Below, piece by piece: positions 25,052 through 33,367 of a stretch of 64,000 nucleotides of DNA. The translations under genes were made by a program, and so were the position numbers. The DNA is taken from positions 1 through 64,000 of the forward strand of contig JADLDY010000009.1 of the NCBI GenBank assembly GCA_020846435.1, given 5' to 3'. This stretch comes from Deltaproteobacteria bacterium (lineage in GTDB: Bacteria > Desulfobacterota > GWC2-55-46). A model generated the notes under the pieces. That model saw nothing but the letters and a program-made list of their open reading frames with translations. It searched no databases and was not told where the DNA came from. Position 1 is the stretch's first letter, and the number at the start of each line of letters is the position of its first letter.

Positions 25052-26869
25052 TTCCACCGTAACGCTCTTCGCCAGATTCCTCGGCTGGTCTACATCAGTG
25101 CCTTTGAGGACCGCCACATGATAAGCAAGGAGCTGCAACGGCACTGACATGACTATCGGCATGAGGTGGGAAGACGCCTCAGGCACATATATTATGTCGT
25201 CCGCCTTCTGGCAGGCCTCGGTGTCTCCATCGTTCACTATGGCGATGAGGCGGCCGCCTCTTGCCTTTACCTCTTCCATGTTGCCGAGCATCTTGGGGTA
25301 GCTCGCGTCATGAGGGGCCATCGCGACGACAGGCATGTTCTCGTCGATTAACGCTATGGGGCCGTGCTTCATCTCTCCGGCGGCGTAGCCTTCGGCGTGT
25401 ATGTAGGATATCTCCTTGAGCTTCAGCGCGCCCTCCAAGGCTATGGGGTAGTTGAGCCCACGGCCCAGGTAAATGAAGTCTCTCAAGTGGAAGTACTTCT
25501 TCGCGAGCGTCTCGATGGCCTGAGCCTGCTCCAACACCTGATCTATCTTCTTCGGGAGCCTCACAAGCTCCTGCACGAGGGCAACTGCCGCCGCTGAGTC
25601 TATCTTGCCGGAGCGTCTGCCCATGTACAGCGCGAGCAGGTAGAAAGCCGTAAGCTGTGTCGTGAAGGCCTTTGTCGAGGCTACTCCTATCTCAGGGCCG
25701 GCGTGCGTCATGAACGACCAGTCAGTCTCCCTCGTGAGGCTCGATTCCATCACGTTGCAGATCGCTATGGTGCGGGCGCCCTTCCTCTTGCACTCTTTGA
25801 CGGCCGCGAGCGTGTCCGCCGTCTCGCCTGACTGCGAAACAGAGATGACGAGGCAGTCCTTGCCGACGAGCGGGTTCCTGTAACGGAACTCGGAAGCGAG
25901 GTCGACCTCGGTAGGGACCTTGAAGAACTCTTCTATGAGGAACTTGCCGACGAGGGCCGCGTGCCATGAAGTGCCGCACGCGACGATGTAAATCCTTTTT
26001 ATCTCTTCGAGCGGTATCTCGAACTTGTTGAGGAAGACATCTCCTGTCTCTTCGGTGATGAGCCCGCGGAAAGTGTCGGTTATGGCCCTGGGCTGCTCGA
26101 AAATCTCCTTGAGCATGAAGTGCCTGTAACCGCCCTTTTCAGCCATGACAGGCGACCAATTGACGACTGTCGGAGCCCTGTCTACCTTCACGCCCTCGAA
26201 AGTCTCGAGCGCGACGCCCTTTCTGGTGATGGTGACCATCTCGCCGTCTTTCAAAAAGATGGCGTTCCTCGTAACATTGAGTATGGCCGGTATGTCGGAG
26301 GACAAGATGAACTCTTTATCCGCGATGCCGAGTATCATCGGGCATTCCATGCGCGCGCCGACTATCTTGTCAGGCTCGCTCTCGCTCATCGCGGCAAGGG
26401 CGTACGTGCCCTTCACGAGCTTCACCGACTCCCTCACGGCCTCGGCAAGAGACCTGCCCCGCTTCATCTCCCTGCTGACGAGGTGGCTCAGTATCTCGGT
26501 ATCCGTCTCAGACTTGAACTTCGCGCCCTCATTGATGAGCTCTTCCTTCAAGGCGAGGTAATTCTCTATTATGCCATTGTGCACGACAGCCACGCCGCCT
26601 TCGACATGCGGGTGCGCGTTCTGCTCGGAAGGCCTGCCGTGGGTCGCCCAGCGGGTGTGCCCGATGCCGATGTTGCCTTCGAGCGGCTTTTTCTCAAGCT
26701 CCGTGCACAGCTTATGGAGCTTGCCGACGCTCCTTCTGAGTTCTATCTTGTCGCCCTTGAAAACGGCGATGCCGGATGAGTCGTACCCCCTGTACTCGAG
26801 CCTTTTAAGGCCGTCTACGAGTACCCCTACCGTGTCCCTGGGGCCGACGTAAGCTACGATACCGCACAT
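25049..26869 (-). CDS. glmS: Glutamine-fructose-6-phosphate aminotransferase
   Basis: GlmS makes glucosamine 6-phosphate for peptidoglycan and lipopolysaccharide. The 606-residue protein has the N-terminal glutaminase domain with nucleophile Cys2 (MCGIVAYVG), HTRWATHG and the EIETD-like SETDTEI, and two SIS domains (SQSGETADTL; STKAFTTQ). It ends PRNLAKSVTVE, the typical C-terminus. It begins 5 bp after glmU, so the two cooperating UDP-GlcNAc pathway genes form one operon. The TAA lies inside a repeat motif. Confidence 0.97.
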   Translation of the reverse strand: MCGIVAYVGPRDTVGVLVDGLKRLEYRGYDSSGIAVFKGDKIELRRSVGKLHKLCTELEKKPLEGNIGIGHTRWATHGRPSEQNAHPHVEGGVAVVHNGIIENYLALKEELINEGAKFKSETDTEILSHLVSREMKRGRSLAEAVRESVKLVKGTYALAAMSESEPDKIVGARMECPMILGIADKEFILSSDIPAILNVTRNAIFLKDGEMVTITRKGVALETFEGVKVDRAPTVVNWSPVMAEKGGYRHFMLKEIFEQPRAITDTFRGLITEETGDVFLNKFEIPLEEIKRIYIVACGTSWHAALVGKFLIEEFFKVPTEVDLASEFRYRNPLVGKDCLVISVSQSGETADTLAAVKECKRKGARTIAICNVMESSLTRETDWSFMTHAGPEIGVASTKAFTTQLTAFYLLALYMGRRSGKIDSAAAVALVQELVRLPKKIDQVLEQAQAIETLAKKYFHLRDFIYLGRGLNYPIALEGALKLKEISYIHAEGYAAGEMKHGPIALIDENMPVVAMAPHDASYPKMLGNMEEVKARGGRLIAIVNDGDTEACQKADDIIYVPEASSHLMPIVMSVPLQLLAYHVAVLKGTDVDQPRNLAKSVTVE

Positions 26870-26874
26870 GTTTT

Positions 26875-28272
26875 TTATCCCTTCCCCTTGCCTTTGAGCT
26901 TTCTTCCGGTCCAGCCTTCTATGACCTTTTCAGGGGCCCTTGTAACAACCAGCGACCCAGGCGGCACATCCTTCGTGACGGTCGTGCCGGAGCCGACATA
27001 AGCGCCCTTGCCTATGGTGACAGGCGCGATAAGCTGGGAGTCGCTCCCCACGAACACGCCGTCTTCTATCGTCGTGACGGACTTGTTTACTCCGTCGTAG
27101 TTGCAGGTAATGGTTCCGGCCCCGATGTTGACTCCCTCGCCGATGATGGAATCCCCGAGATAAGTCAAGTGGTTGGCCTTGCTTCCCTTGCCAATGGTGC
27201 TTTTTTTGACCTCGACGAAGTTGCCTATTCTTACCTTATCGGCAAGAATGGTCCTGGGCCTTAGCCTCGCGAAGGGTCCTATCGCATTTTCTTTTCCGAC
27301 CTCTGAATCCTCTATCACGGAATAGCTCTTTATCGCGGTACCGTCGCCAACTTTCGATGAGGTTATTACAGAACCTTCCTCAATTACGCACTTTTTACCG
27401 ACAACAGTCGCCCCGGAGAGGCGCACTCCGGGGTATATGACAGTATCATTGCCGACAATCACGCCTGAGTCTATGTAGGTCGAGAGCGGGTCTATGATGG
27501 TGACGCCAGAGACCATGTGCTCTTCATTAATACGTGCTCTCATGTGGGAAGCGGCCTTCGCGAGCTCGACCCTGTTGTTGACGCCCATGACTTCCGTAGC
27601 GTCAGTAATCGATATCGAATCAACGCGCAAGGCCTGCGAAACAGCCATGTGGATGAGGTCGGGCAGATAATATTCGCCCTGCGCGTTCTCCTTGCCGAGC
27701 TTTTTGATGTTGGAGTGGAGGAAGTCAGCTGAAAAGAGGTATATGCCCGTGTTTACCTCTTTGATCTTCTTCTGGTGGGAGTCGCAGTCCTTCTCCTCGA
27801 CTATGCTCGTTATGGCCCCGTGCTCATTCCTTACTATCCTGCCGTAGCCTTTGGGGTTCTCCTCGATGGTAGTGACGATCGAGATAACCGCCTTGTCCTT
27901 ATTGCCCTTCCTGTGGTGCTCGAGGAGTGTTTTTACAGTCTCTTCCCTTATGAGCGGGACATCTCCGGAGAGGACAAGGACATCGCCAGTAAAACCCGCA
28001 AGCTCTTTGAGGGCGCACATGACCGCGTGCCCTGTGCCGAGCTGCTCTTCCTGGGTGACGAACGAGAGCCCCTGGTCAGAGAAAGCCTCAACTACGGCCT
28101 CTGAGCCGAAGCCCACGACAAGGACTATTCTGCCAGCGCCTGAGTTTTTGAGGAGGTTGACCGGGAAAAAGAGCATCGGCTTCCCGGCTATTTCGTGGAG
28201 GACTTTCGGCTTTTCCGACTTCATCCTTGTGCCCTTGCCTGCCGCAAGGACAACCGCTGCGAGATTTTTCAT
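26875..28272 (-). CDS. glmU: Bifunctional GlcN-1-P acetyltransferase / GlcNAc-1-P uridylyltransferase
   Basis: GlmU acetylates glucosamine 1-phosphate and couples it to UTP, giving UDP-GlcNAc. The 465-residue protein has the N-terminal nucleotidyltransferase start VVLAAGKGTRMKSEKPKVLH, EEQLGTGHAV, and VNTGIYLF, then the left-handed beta-helix of hexapeptide repeats from about residue 250, with GPFARLRP and NFVEVKKSTIG. It is the first gene of glmU-glmS. The promoter at 28280-28308 suggests a leaderless mRNA. Confidence 0.97.
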   Translation of the reverse strand: MKNLAAVVLAAGKGTRMKSEKPKVLHEIAGKPMLFFPVNLLKNSGAGRIVLVVGFGSEAVVEAFSDQGLSFVTQEEQLGTGHAVMCALKELAGFTGDVLVLSGDVPLIREETVKTLLEHHRKGNKDKAVISIVTTIEENPKGYGRIVRNEHGAITSIVEEKDCDSHQKKIKEVNTGIYLFSADFLHSNIKKLGKENAQGEYYLPDLIHMAVSQALRVDSISITDATEVMGVNNRVELAKAASHMRARINEEHMVSGVTIIDPLSTYIDSGVIVGNDTVIYPGVRLSGATVVGKKCVIEEGSVITSSKVGDGTAIKSYSVIEDSEVGKENAIGPFARLRPRTILADKVRIGNFVEVKKSTIGKGSKANHLTYLGDSIIGEGVNIGAGTITCNYDGVNKSVTTIEDGVFVGSDSQLIAPVTIGKGAYVGSGTTVTKDVPPGSLVVTRAPEKVIEGWTGRKLKGKGKG

Positions 28273-28279
28273 AGTTTCA

Positions 28280-28308
28280 AAGATATATTAAAAGGCGGAT
28301 TTCGTCAA
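28280..28308 (-). promoter_or_regulatory. Promoter predicting a leaderless glmU transcript
   Basis: On the minus strand TTGACG (28308-28303), a 17-bp spacer and TATCTT (28285-28280). The -10 ends 7 nt before the ATG (28272) and no ribosome-binding site is present in between. Confidence 0.5.
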
Positions 28309-28375
28309 GAGGGTTGGGGAGGAGGCGGAAAAAGGCCACCATAAAGATTTCATAACAAAAACAGGCAAATTCGCC

Positions 28376-28834
28376 TTATTTTTTCCAGAGAAGCTCTCCG
28401 ATTGATTTGAACTTACTCACTGAAAGAGCGCCACGCTCATTTCTCGCTTTAGAACCAGGCTTCTTAAGGGCCTCAGTAATTTCATTACGCCAAGCCCTGT
28501 ATATTTCTATCGGTTCAAAGTCGGCATTTAGTAAAACCAGAACAACACCATCCCATTCCTTATCAAGTTTGATGGCACCTATACGTTGCCCTGGTTTCGT
28601 AGATAAAATGCAACGCCCCTTTATCTGATATTTTTTTAAATCTTTTGAAACCGCATCAAAGCCCGCTTACCTGACTTCGGCGAGATCAAGCCCGAGCAAG
28701 CGTACGGCCTCATATTCAGCAATCTCACCTGTTATGCCAAGAGGCCTACCAGTCAGCTTATAATAACGCCTTGCCAGTTCCTTAACAGAACTAATTATAC
28801 GCCCAACTTCGTCTATGTTCAGTATTTTTTGCAT
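28376..28834 (-). pseudogene. DUF6998-like gene interrupted by one in-frame TAA
   Basis: This minus-strand frame reads MQKILNIDEVGRIISSVKEL, continues through GEIAEYEAVRLLGLDLAEVR (codons 36-55), meets TAA at codon 56 (28669-28667), then resumes in the same frame as AGFDAVSKDLKKYQIKGRCI and runs to the natural stop at 28378-28376, 153 codons in all. The conserved order of a helix, AEYEAxRLLGL, QIKGR and a late PGSKARNERGAL segment matches a family I recall as DUF6998; its function is unknown. A single CAA-to-TAA change would explain the break. Base composition is AT-richer than the neighbours. Either a recent pseudogene or a sequencing error. Confidence 0.75.
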
Positions 28835-28853
28835 ATTTTTTTTGCCTTTGGTA

Positions 28854-28876
28854 GGTTCAGGGTTGCACCCTGAACC
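28854..28876. repeat. GGTTCAGG palindrome, copy 1
   Basis: GGTTCAGGGT-tgc-ACCCTGAACC, a perfect 10-bp stem with a 3-nt loop, 20 bp upstream of the interrupted DUF6998-like gene. Confidence 0.8.
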
Positions 28877-28912
28877 TTTTAGTTCAAACTGGCAACAGAT
28901 CCGAAATATTCA

Positions 28913-28935
28913 GGTTCAGGTTACAAACCTGAACC
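28913..28935. repeat. GGTTCAGG palindrome, copy 2
   Basis: GGTTCAGGTT-aca-AACCTGAACC, a perfect 10-bp stem with a 3-nt loop. The two copies differ at compensating stem positions. It lies between two broken accessory genes. Confidence 0.8.
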
Positions 28936-28992
28936 CGCCAAAATCCCTCGGGGCCTTTGGGCAGTGTGGCATGGATTAAAGACTTATTTATG

Positions 28993-29861
28993 TCAAATGT
29001 GAGGCGATTTGCGTAGGATGGACAGCTTGTATTTTGATTTGTGCTGGCCAGCAAAATAGAGTTTGAGAGGGGGCAATTTTGCGCCAAGTCTTTCTTGCAA
29101 GATATCTTTAAGTATATTTTCATAATCTGAAAGCATTCGACACCCAGTTATTATCCCTACCACGCCTGCGGATTAATAGTTAAATAAGTATGAGCTTCTC
29201 CGGGACGTACAATTCTATATTCTTTTTCATAACGCCAACCTTCATGTTTGTTTAGCATTGTTTTAGCAAATATATTACGGAAGTTTTTCTTTCCCCAGGT
29301 TACTTCCGGATACACAGAAGAATAATCAACCGATACGGCAGAGCACAACATCGGGAAATCACGTGCCAGTTCGAACTGGATACATATCCCGGTGTGGTGC
29401 TGGGCGTAATGGCTCCACATTAGAATGTTTTTAGGGTCAGCAGAGAATGAAAATATGCCTACTTCTTCAATGTTTTTTCGATAAGAACTCGCCCAAATAT
29501 CGGTGAGTTCATCGATAGGTTTTCTGGTAAATTTTTTGACCAGCTTTTCTCTTTCACTAAATCTCAAGCCCAATTCTTTAAGCAAAGTCTTGACGCGTTC
29601 ACGTCGTTCACGTGGGTCATCACTCACAATCATATTTGCGGACATGTCAAACGGGTCATTAAAGTCAATAGGCGAACTAAGCCACAATCGAGCCTTTACC
29701 AATATATCTCGCAGCCGATCTGCTGATTTTTCTTTTTCTGGGTCAATCGACATGTATTTATACAGAAAACGTTTTCGCTTGGGATTTATTCGTGCGAGCT
29801 CGAGCCTTCGCTCAAAGTATGGGAGGTTGCTTATGTGTTGTATTAAATCCTTAAATGACAT
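28993..29861 (-). pseudogene. DUF2971-family gene with a 3' frameshift
   Basis: The first 234 codons (29861 to the TAG at 29159) encode a DUF2971 protein: FLYKYMSI, LSSPIDFNDPFDM, VGIFSFSADPKNILMWSHYA, HTGICIQFE and EKEYRIV. Family members normally continue with an L-x-x-IIxG strand and a C-terminal region. Here that region is present in another frame: GTA GGG ATA ATA ACT GGG at 29160-29143, reading VGIITGCRML and on to a stop at 28993-28995. Loss of one base near 29161-29163 restores the join. DUF2971 function is unknown; it is often found in accessory and phage-related regions. The intact open frame alone spans 29157-29861. Confidence 0.75.
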
Positions 29862-29909
29862 ATTTATGATAGTATGAGTAACCTTTTATAGTGTAGTTTG
29901 GTTTTGTAG

Positions 29910-29935
29910 GTTGGGTTAGCGAAGCGTAACCCAAC
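29910..29935. repeat. GTTGGGTTA palindrome
   Basis: GTTGGGTTA (29910-29918) pairs with TAACCCAAC (29927-29935) around GCGAAGCG. It lies upstream of the DUF2971 gene. Confidence 0.75.
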
Positions 29936-29983
29936 ACAGTCTTGTAGTGTTGGCCTTGCCCAAAAAAACTTCATCTCCATAAT

Positions 29984-30000
29984 GGTGGGCGCTGCCCACC
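29984..30000. repeat. GGTGGGC palindrome, second copy
   Basis: GGTGGGC-gct-GCCCACC followed by CTACC, the same element type as after cysS (12928-12944). Confidence 0.75.
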
Positions 30001-30041
30001 CTACCAAACTGCGCTAGCCACGGCTACTCATTTAAAAACTT

Positions 30042-30071
30042 AGCGGGGCATCCCTTTCGAGAGGCCCCGCT
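30042..30071 (-). terminator. Terminator of the nrdJ/zinc-ribbon transcript
   Basis: AGCGGGGC (30042-30049) and GCCCCGCT (30064-30071) form an 8-bp perfect stem; on the minus strand TTTTTAAA follows. It lies 4 bp past the stop of the zinc-ribbon gene. Confidence 0.85.
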
Positions 30072-30075
30072 TCTC

Positions 30076-30294
30076 TTACAGCTTTATCTTGCTCATTACC
30101 GATATCCGTTCGCCCGGCGTCGGCTCAGGCAGATCCGTCTCCATCACCTCGTCGGTGGCTGTCTCGCTCTTTATGAAAACGGACGCCCCGAAGCAGAACG
30201 GGCATTTCAACGACTTGCCGTGCTCAAGCGCCAGAAAACTCCTCTCGAACACCAGACCGCACTCGCGGCACTCAAACTCTATCGCTATGTCCAA
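30076..30294 (-). CDS. Small zinc-ribbon protein
   Basis: A 72-residue protein whose first half is a zinc ribbon, FECRECGLVFER then LKCPFCFG (two CxxC knuckles), followed by an acidic tail. It resembles small FmdB-like regulatory zinc ribbons but lacks a clear family match. It begins 48 bp after the full-length nrdJ and ends at a terminator, so it is probably co-transcribed with nrdJ. The role is unknown. Confidence 0.65.
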   Translation of the reverse strand: MDIAIEFECRECGLVFERSFLALEHGKSLKCPFCFGASVFIKSETATDEVMETDLPEPTPGERISVMSKIKL

Positions 30295-30310
30295 AAGGTA
30301 TCCCCTTTCA

Positions 30311-30345
30311 AGAAGCTTTTTTTTCGGGAAAAAGAGCGATTTTTA
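30311..30345. repeat. GAAAAAGAGCGATTTTT hairpin at the nrdJ stop
   Basis: On the minus strand the sequence just past nrdJ is AAAAATCGCTCTTTTTCCCG followed by AAAAAAAAGC, so GCTCTTTTTC pairs with GAAAAAAAAGC. The nrdJ stop (30345-30343) is inside the motif. Related copies lie at 974-993, 25033 and 33351. Confidence 0.7.
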
Positions 30346-32709
30346 GCCGCACTCGCTGTATCCGCAACCCCTGCACACCAAACACCCGTCAGCGTGTTCG
30401 ACCGCGCTGCCGCAGTCAGGACATGCCCCGCGCTTCAGAACTTCGTGGCTCATGGTGAAGTTTTTGGGCAGGCTGTTGAGGTAGCCGGTGTCGGTCACGG
30501 CCCCGCCGGACTGAAGCTTGTAACCGAGGTACCAGTCCATGGCCTGCGCCATCGCGTCGGCGCACGAAGCGACCTTGCCCGCGCCGAAGCCGACCGGAAG
30601 ATGACAGCTTATGCCGCGCATCTGCTTTACTATCTCCTGAGGCTCGATCCCGCTCCTCAAGGCAAGAGATGTCATCCTGCCCATCGCCTCGCACTGGGAA
30701 GCCACGCACCCTCCGGCCTTGCCTATCTGCGTGAATATCTCGAACGGGCGGCCCTCTTCATCTTCGTTGATTGTTATATAGAGGTTGCCGCAGCCTGTCT
30801 TCATCTTGCGGGTGATGCCGAAGGCGACCTCGCCCCTCTCTCTGGGCTTGGCCACAGCGTGGTCGACGAGGGCCGGCGTTGACTCGGCCTCTATCGCGGC
30901 CTTTGCCTGCTTCTCGCTCCCGATGTTAAGGACCTGCGCGTCCCTCGATCCGTCCCTGTAAACGGTCACGCCCTTGCAGCCGAGCTTGTACGCGAGCAAG
31001 TAGACGGAAGCGACGTCCTCGACGGTCGCTTCGTTCGAGAAGTTCACGGTCTTGCTGACGGCGTTGTCCGTGTACTTCTGGAAGGCGGCCTGCATCTTGA
31101 TGTGCCACTCGGGTGATATGTCGTGCGAGGTGACGAAGACGCGGCTTACGTCGTCCGGTATGCCCTCCACGTCATGGAGGCTCCCCTTTTTGGCCACTTC
31201 CTTCATTATCTCAGGGCTGTCAAAGCCCCTTTCCTTCGCGTACTCCTCGAATATGGGGTTGACCTCGATGAGCTCGGTCCCTTCCATGACGTTCCTCGTG
31301 AAGGCCAGAGCGAAAAGAGGCTCGATGCCGGAAGAACAGCCGGATATTATGGAGATGGTGCCTGTGGGGGCGATTGTTGTTACTGTCGCGTTCCTCACCG
31401 GCTCGCCCTTGCCGTCGTAGATGGAGCCCTTGAAGTTGGGGAAAGCGCCCCTGTCGGATGCCAGCTCCCTCGTTGCCTCTCTGCCCTTCCTCTGTATGAA
31501 GGACATGAGCTCTTCGGCGATGTCGACAGCCTCTTCCGAGTTGTAGGGTATGCCGAGGCGGATGAGCATGTCGGCGAAACCCATGACGCCGAGGCCTATC
31601 TTCCTGTTGGATTTGGTGACCTTCTCTATCTGATCGATGGGGTACTTGTTCATCTCGATGACATTGTCGAGGAAATGGACGGCCTTGCCAACGGTAGATT
31701 CAAGCCTTGCCCAGTTGATCTCGTAGCCTTCAGCTGTACGGGTGAGCATGCGGCTCAGGTTTATGGAGCCGAGGTTGCAGGACTCGTACGGAAGAAGGGG
31801 CTGTTCGCCGCACGGGTTGGTCGACTCTATCTGGCCGACATTGGGCGTCGGGTTGTTCTCGTTCATCTTGTCTATGAATATGATGCCCGGCTCGCCATTT
31901 CTCCAGGCCATCTTCACTATCTTGTCGAAGATCTCTCTTGCGTTCCTTGAGCCGACGGGCTTTTTGTCCCTGGGGCTTATTATGTCGTACTCTTCGTTAT
32001 TCTCGACGGCCTTCATGAAGTCCTCGGTGATGTTGACCGAGATGTTGAAGTTGTTGAGCTTGGAGTTGTCCTCTTTGCAGGTGATGAAGTTCATGATGTC
32101 CGGGTGGTCAACGCGCAGGATGCCCATGTTGGCGCCCCTTCTCGTGCCGCCCTGCTTTATGGCTTCGGTCGCGCTGTCAAAGACGGTCATGAAGGATATC
32201 GGGCCTGAGGAAATTCCAGAGGTCGAACCGACCGAGTCGCCCGAGGGACGGAGCTTCGAGAACGAAAACCCGGTGCCGCCGCCTGACTTGTGGATGAGCG
32301 CGGTGTGCTTTACAGCCTCGAAAATGGATTCCATCGAGTCTTCGACAGGCAGGACAAAGCAGGCTGAAAGCTGCTGGAGTTCCCTTCCGGCGTTCATGAG
32401 GGTCGGCGAGTTGGGCATGAACTCGAGGGAGGCCATCATGGCGTAGAACTCCTTTGCCACTGCCTCGACGTCCGCGTTCTTGTCGAACTTCCTGTCACCT
32501 TCGGCTATATTGGAGGCGACCCTCCAGTACATCTCCTCTATCGTTTCGAGGGTGGTGCCCTCGGCGTCTCTCTTCAGGTACCGCTTTTCAAGAACCCTGC
32601 GCCCGTTCTCATTTACATCGATCTTGGGCAAGCTCTCGGCTCCGGTCTTTTGAACCGCCTTTTTGGCCGGCTCCGTCTTCAGTAAACGGCTGTACATGTC
32701 TTGGTCCAT
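30343..32709 (-). CDS. nrdJ: Adenosylcobalamin-dependent ribonucleotide reductase, full length
   Basis: The 788-residue class II enzyme makes deoxyribonucleotides with adenosylcobalamin and works with or without oxygen. Key pieces are SACFVLPVEDS, SGGGTGFSFSKLRP, NPCGEQPLLPYESCNLGS with the thiyl Cys and redox Cys, TVTTIAPTGTISIISGCSSG, and GVTVYRDGSRDAQVL. After about residue 575 come a linker and a C-terminal domain (RKMKTGCGNLYITINEDE onward) ending in a zinc ribbon with CPDCG and CLVCRGCGYSEC, which carries the final redox Cys. Its upstream region holds a promoter overlapped by two NrdR-like boxes. A compact paralogue sits at 1004-2734. Confidence 0.96.
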   Translation of the reverse strand: MDQDMYSRLLKTEPAKKAVQKTGAESLPKIDVNENGRRVLEKRYLKRDAEGTTLETIEEMYWRVASNIAEGDRKFDKNADVEAVAKEFYAMMASLEFMPNSPTLMNAGRELQQLSACFVLPVEDSMESIFEAVKHTALIHKSGGGTGFSFSKLRPSGDSVGSTSGISSGPISFMTVFDSATEAIKQGGTRRGANMGILRVDHPDIMNFITCKEDNSKLNNFNISVNITEDFMKAVENNEEYDIISPRDKKPVGSRNAREIFDKIVKMAWRNGEPGIIFIDKMNENNPTPNVGQIESTNPCGEQPLLPYESCNLGSINLSRMLTRTAEGYEINWARLESTVGKAVHFLDNVIEMNKYPIDQIEKVTKSNRKIGLGVMGFADMLIRLGIPYNSEEAVDIAEELMSFIQRKGREATRELASDRGAFPNFKGSIYDGKGEPVRNATVTTIAPTGTISIISGCSSGIEPLFALAFTRNVMEGTELIEVNPIFEEYAKERGFDSPEIMKEVAKKGSLHDVEGIPDDVSRVFVTSHDISPEWHIKMQAAFQKYTDNAVSKTVNFSNEATVEDVASVYLLAYKLGCKGVTVYRDGSRDAQVLNIGSEKQAKAAIEAESTPALVDHAVAKPRERGEVAFGITRKMKTGCGNLYITINEDEEGRPFEIFTQIGKAGGCVASQCEAMGRMTSLALRSGIEPQEIVKQMRGISCHLPVGFGAGKVASCADAMAQAMDWYLGYKLQSGGAVTDTGYLNSLPKNFTMSHEVLKRGACPDCGSAVEHADGCLVCRGCGYSECG

Positions 32710-32810
32710 TCGTTCCCCCCCCTGCTCCTAATATAGCTGTTGCCGCGAATAATTAAAAAATAAAAACGCCCGAAAGGCGAGTAGAAGTAACCCGTTGATT
32801 TAATTGCGAA

Positions 32811-32858
32811 ATGGACTATATTGTGTTGTGAGAGTAAGTAAACCACAACATGTTGTGC
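32811..32858 (-). promoter_or_regulatory. nrdJ promoter with paired NrdR-like boxes
   Basis: On the minus strand TTTACT (32842-32837), a 16-bp spacer and TATAGT (32820-32815) form a promoter. A perfect 14-bp palindrome CACAACATGTTGTG (32844-32857) and a second box reading TATTGTGT on the plus strand (32819-32826) have centres 32 bp apart, about three helical turns, and overlap the -35 and -10. Each matches about 12 of 16 positions of the NrdR consensus acaCwAtATaTwGtgt as I recall it. Confidence 0.65.
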
Positions 32859-32952
32859 GGTGTCAAGGAAAAACAGGGTTGGTTTAAAAAATAAATCTTT
32901 GGTTGGATAAGCCGTTGGCAGGAGGGTTGACAGGGCGTCAACCCCCGGTTTT

Positions 32953-33279
32953 TTACCTGCCGGATATAACCCTTACTTTCTCGATTGTTACAAGTCCGTC
33001 CCCCGCCATGCGCTTGAGTAGCGGAAGGAACGCCTCGATCTTCTCAGGGCTGTCGACTATCTCGACGACCATCGGCAGGTCTTCCGAAATTCTCAGCACC
33101 TTTATCGTATGGAGGCGGCTCGTCGCGCCAAAGCCCATGAGCCCCCTCAGGACTGTCGCGCCGGATAAGCCTGAGGCCTTTGCCTCTTCGACTATCGCCT
33201 GATAAAGCGGGCGTCCTTCGAATTTGTCGCTCTCGCCCACAAAGACTCTCAAGAGGTCTGATTCTTCCGGGAGTTTCAT
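32953..33279 (-). CDS. DUF190 (PII-like) protein
   Basis: A 108-residue DUF190 protein with a ferredoxin-like PII fold: LLRVFVGESDKFEGRPLYQA, the ASGLSGATVLRGLMGFG signature, and PMVVEIVDSPEKIEAFL. The family commonly sits next to crcB fluoride channels and may regulate them, though the ligand is unknown. It follows crcB by 87 bp on the same strand, with a palindromic repeat in the gap. Confidence 0.92.
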   Translation of the reverse strand: MKLPEESDLLRVFVGESDKFEGRPLYQAIVEEAKASGLSGATVLRGLMGFGATSRLHTIKVLRISEDLPMVVEIVDSPEKIEAFLPLLKRMAGDGLVTIEKVRVISGR

Positions 33280-33310
33280 ACAAGTCCTCCTATATGACCT
33301 TGGGATACTT

Positions 33311-33367
33311 CTAAAAATCAGCTGTTTTTTCTTAAGATCAAGGAAGGTCAGGAAAAAGAGCGATTTT
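33311..33367. repeat. 57-bp inverted repeat between crcB and DUF190
   Basis: CTAAAAATCAGCTGTTTTTTC on the left pairs imperfectly with GGAAAAAGAGCGATTTT on the right. It resembles a short version of the palindrome at 861-1002, sharing CTAAAAAT, TTTTTTC, GTC and AAGGAAGG pieces. Its last base is the first base of the crcB stop codon. Confidence 0.7.

Noticed and set aside
32710-32900. Cobalamin riboswitch upstream of nrdJ
   Set aside because: No B12-box (GCCACTG-like) sequence is present; the NrdR-like boxes explain the palindromes better.
33311-33367. Simple Rho-independent terminator after crcB
   Set aside because: The arms are AT-rich and imperfect and the stop codon overlaps them; it fits the palindromic repeat family better than a GC-rich terminator.
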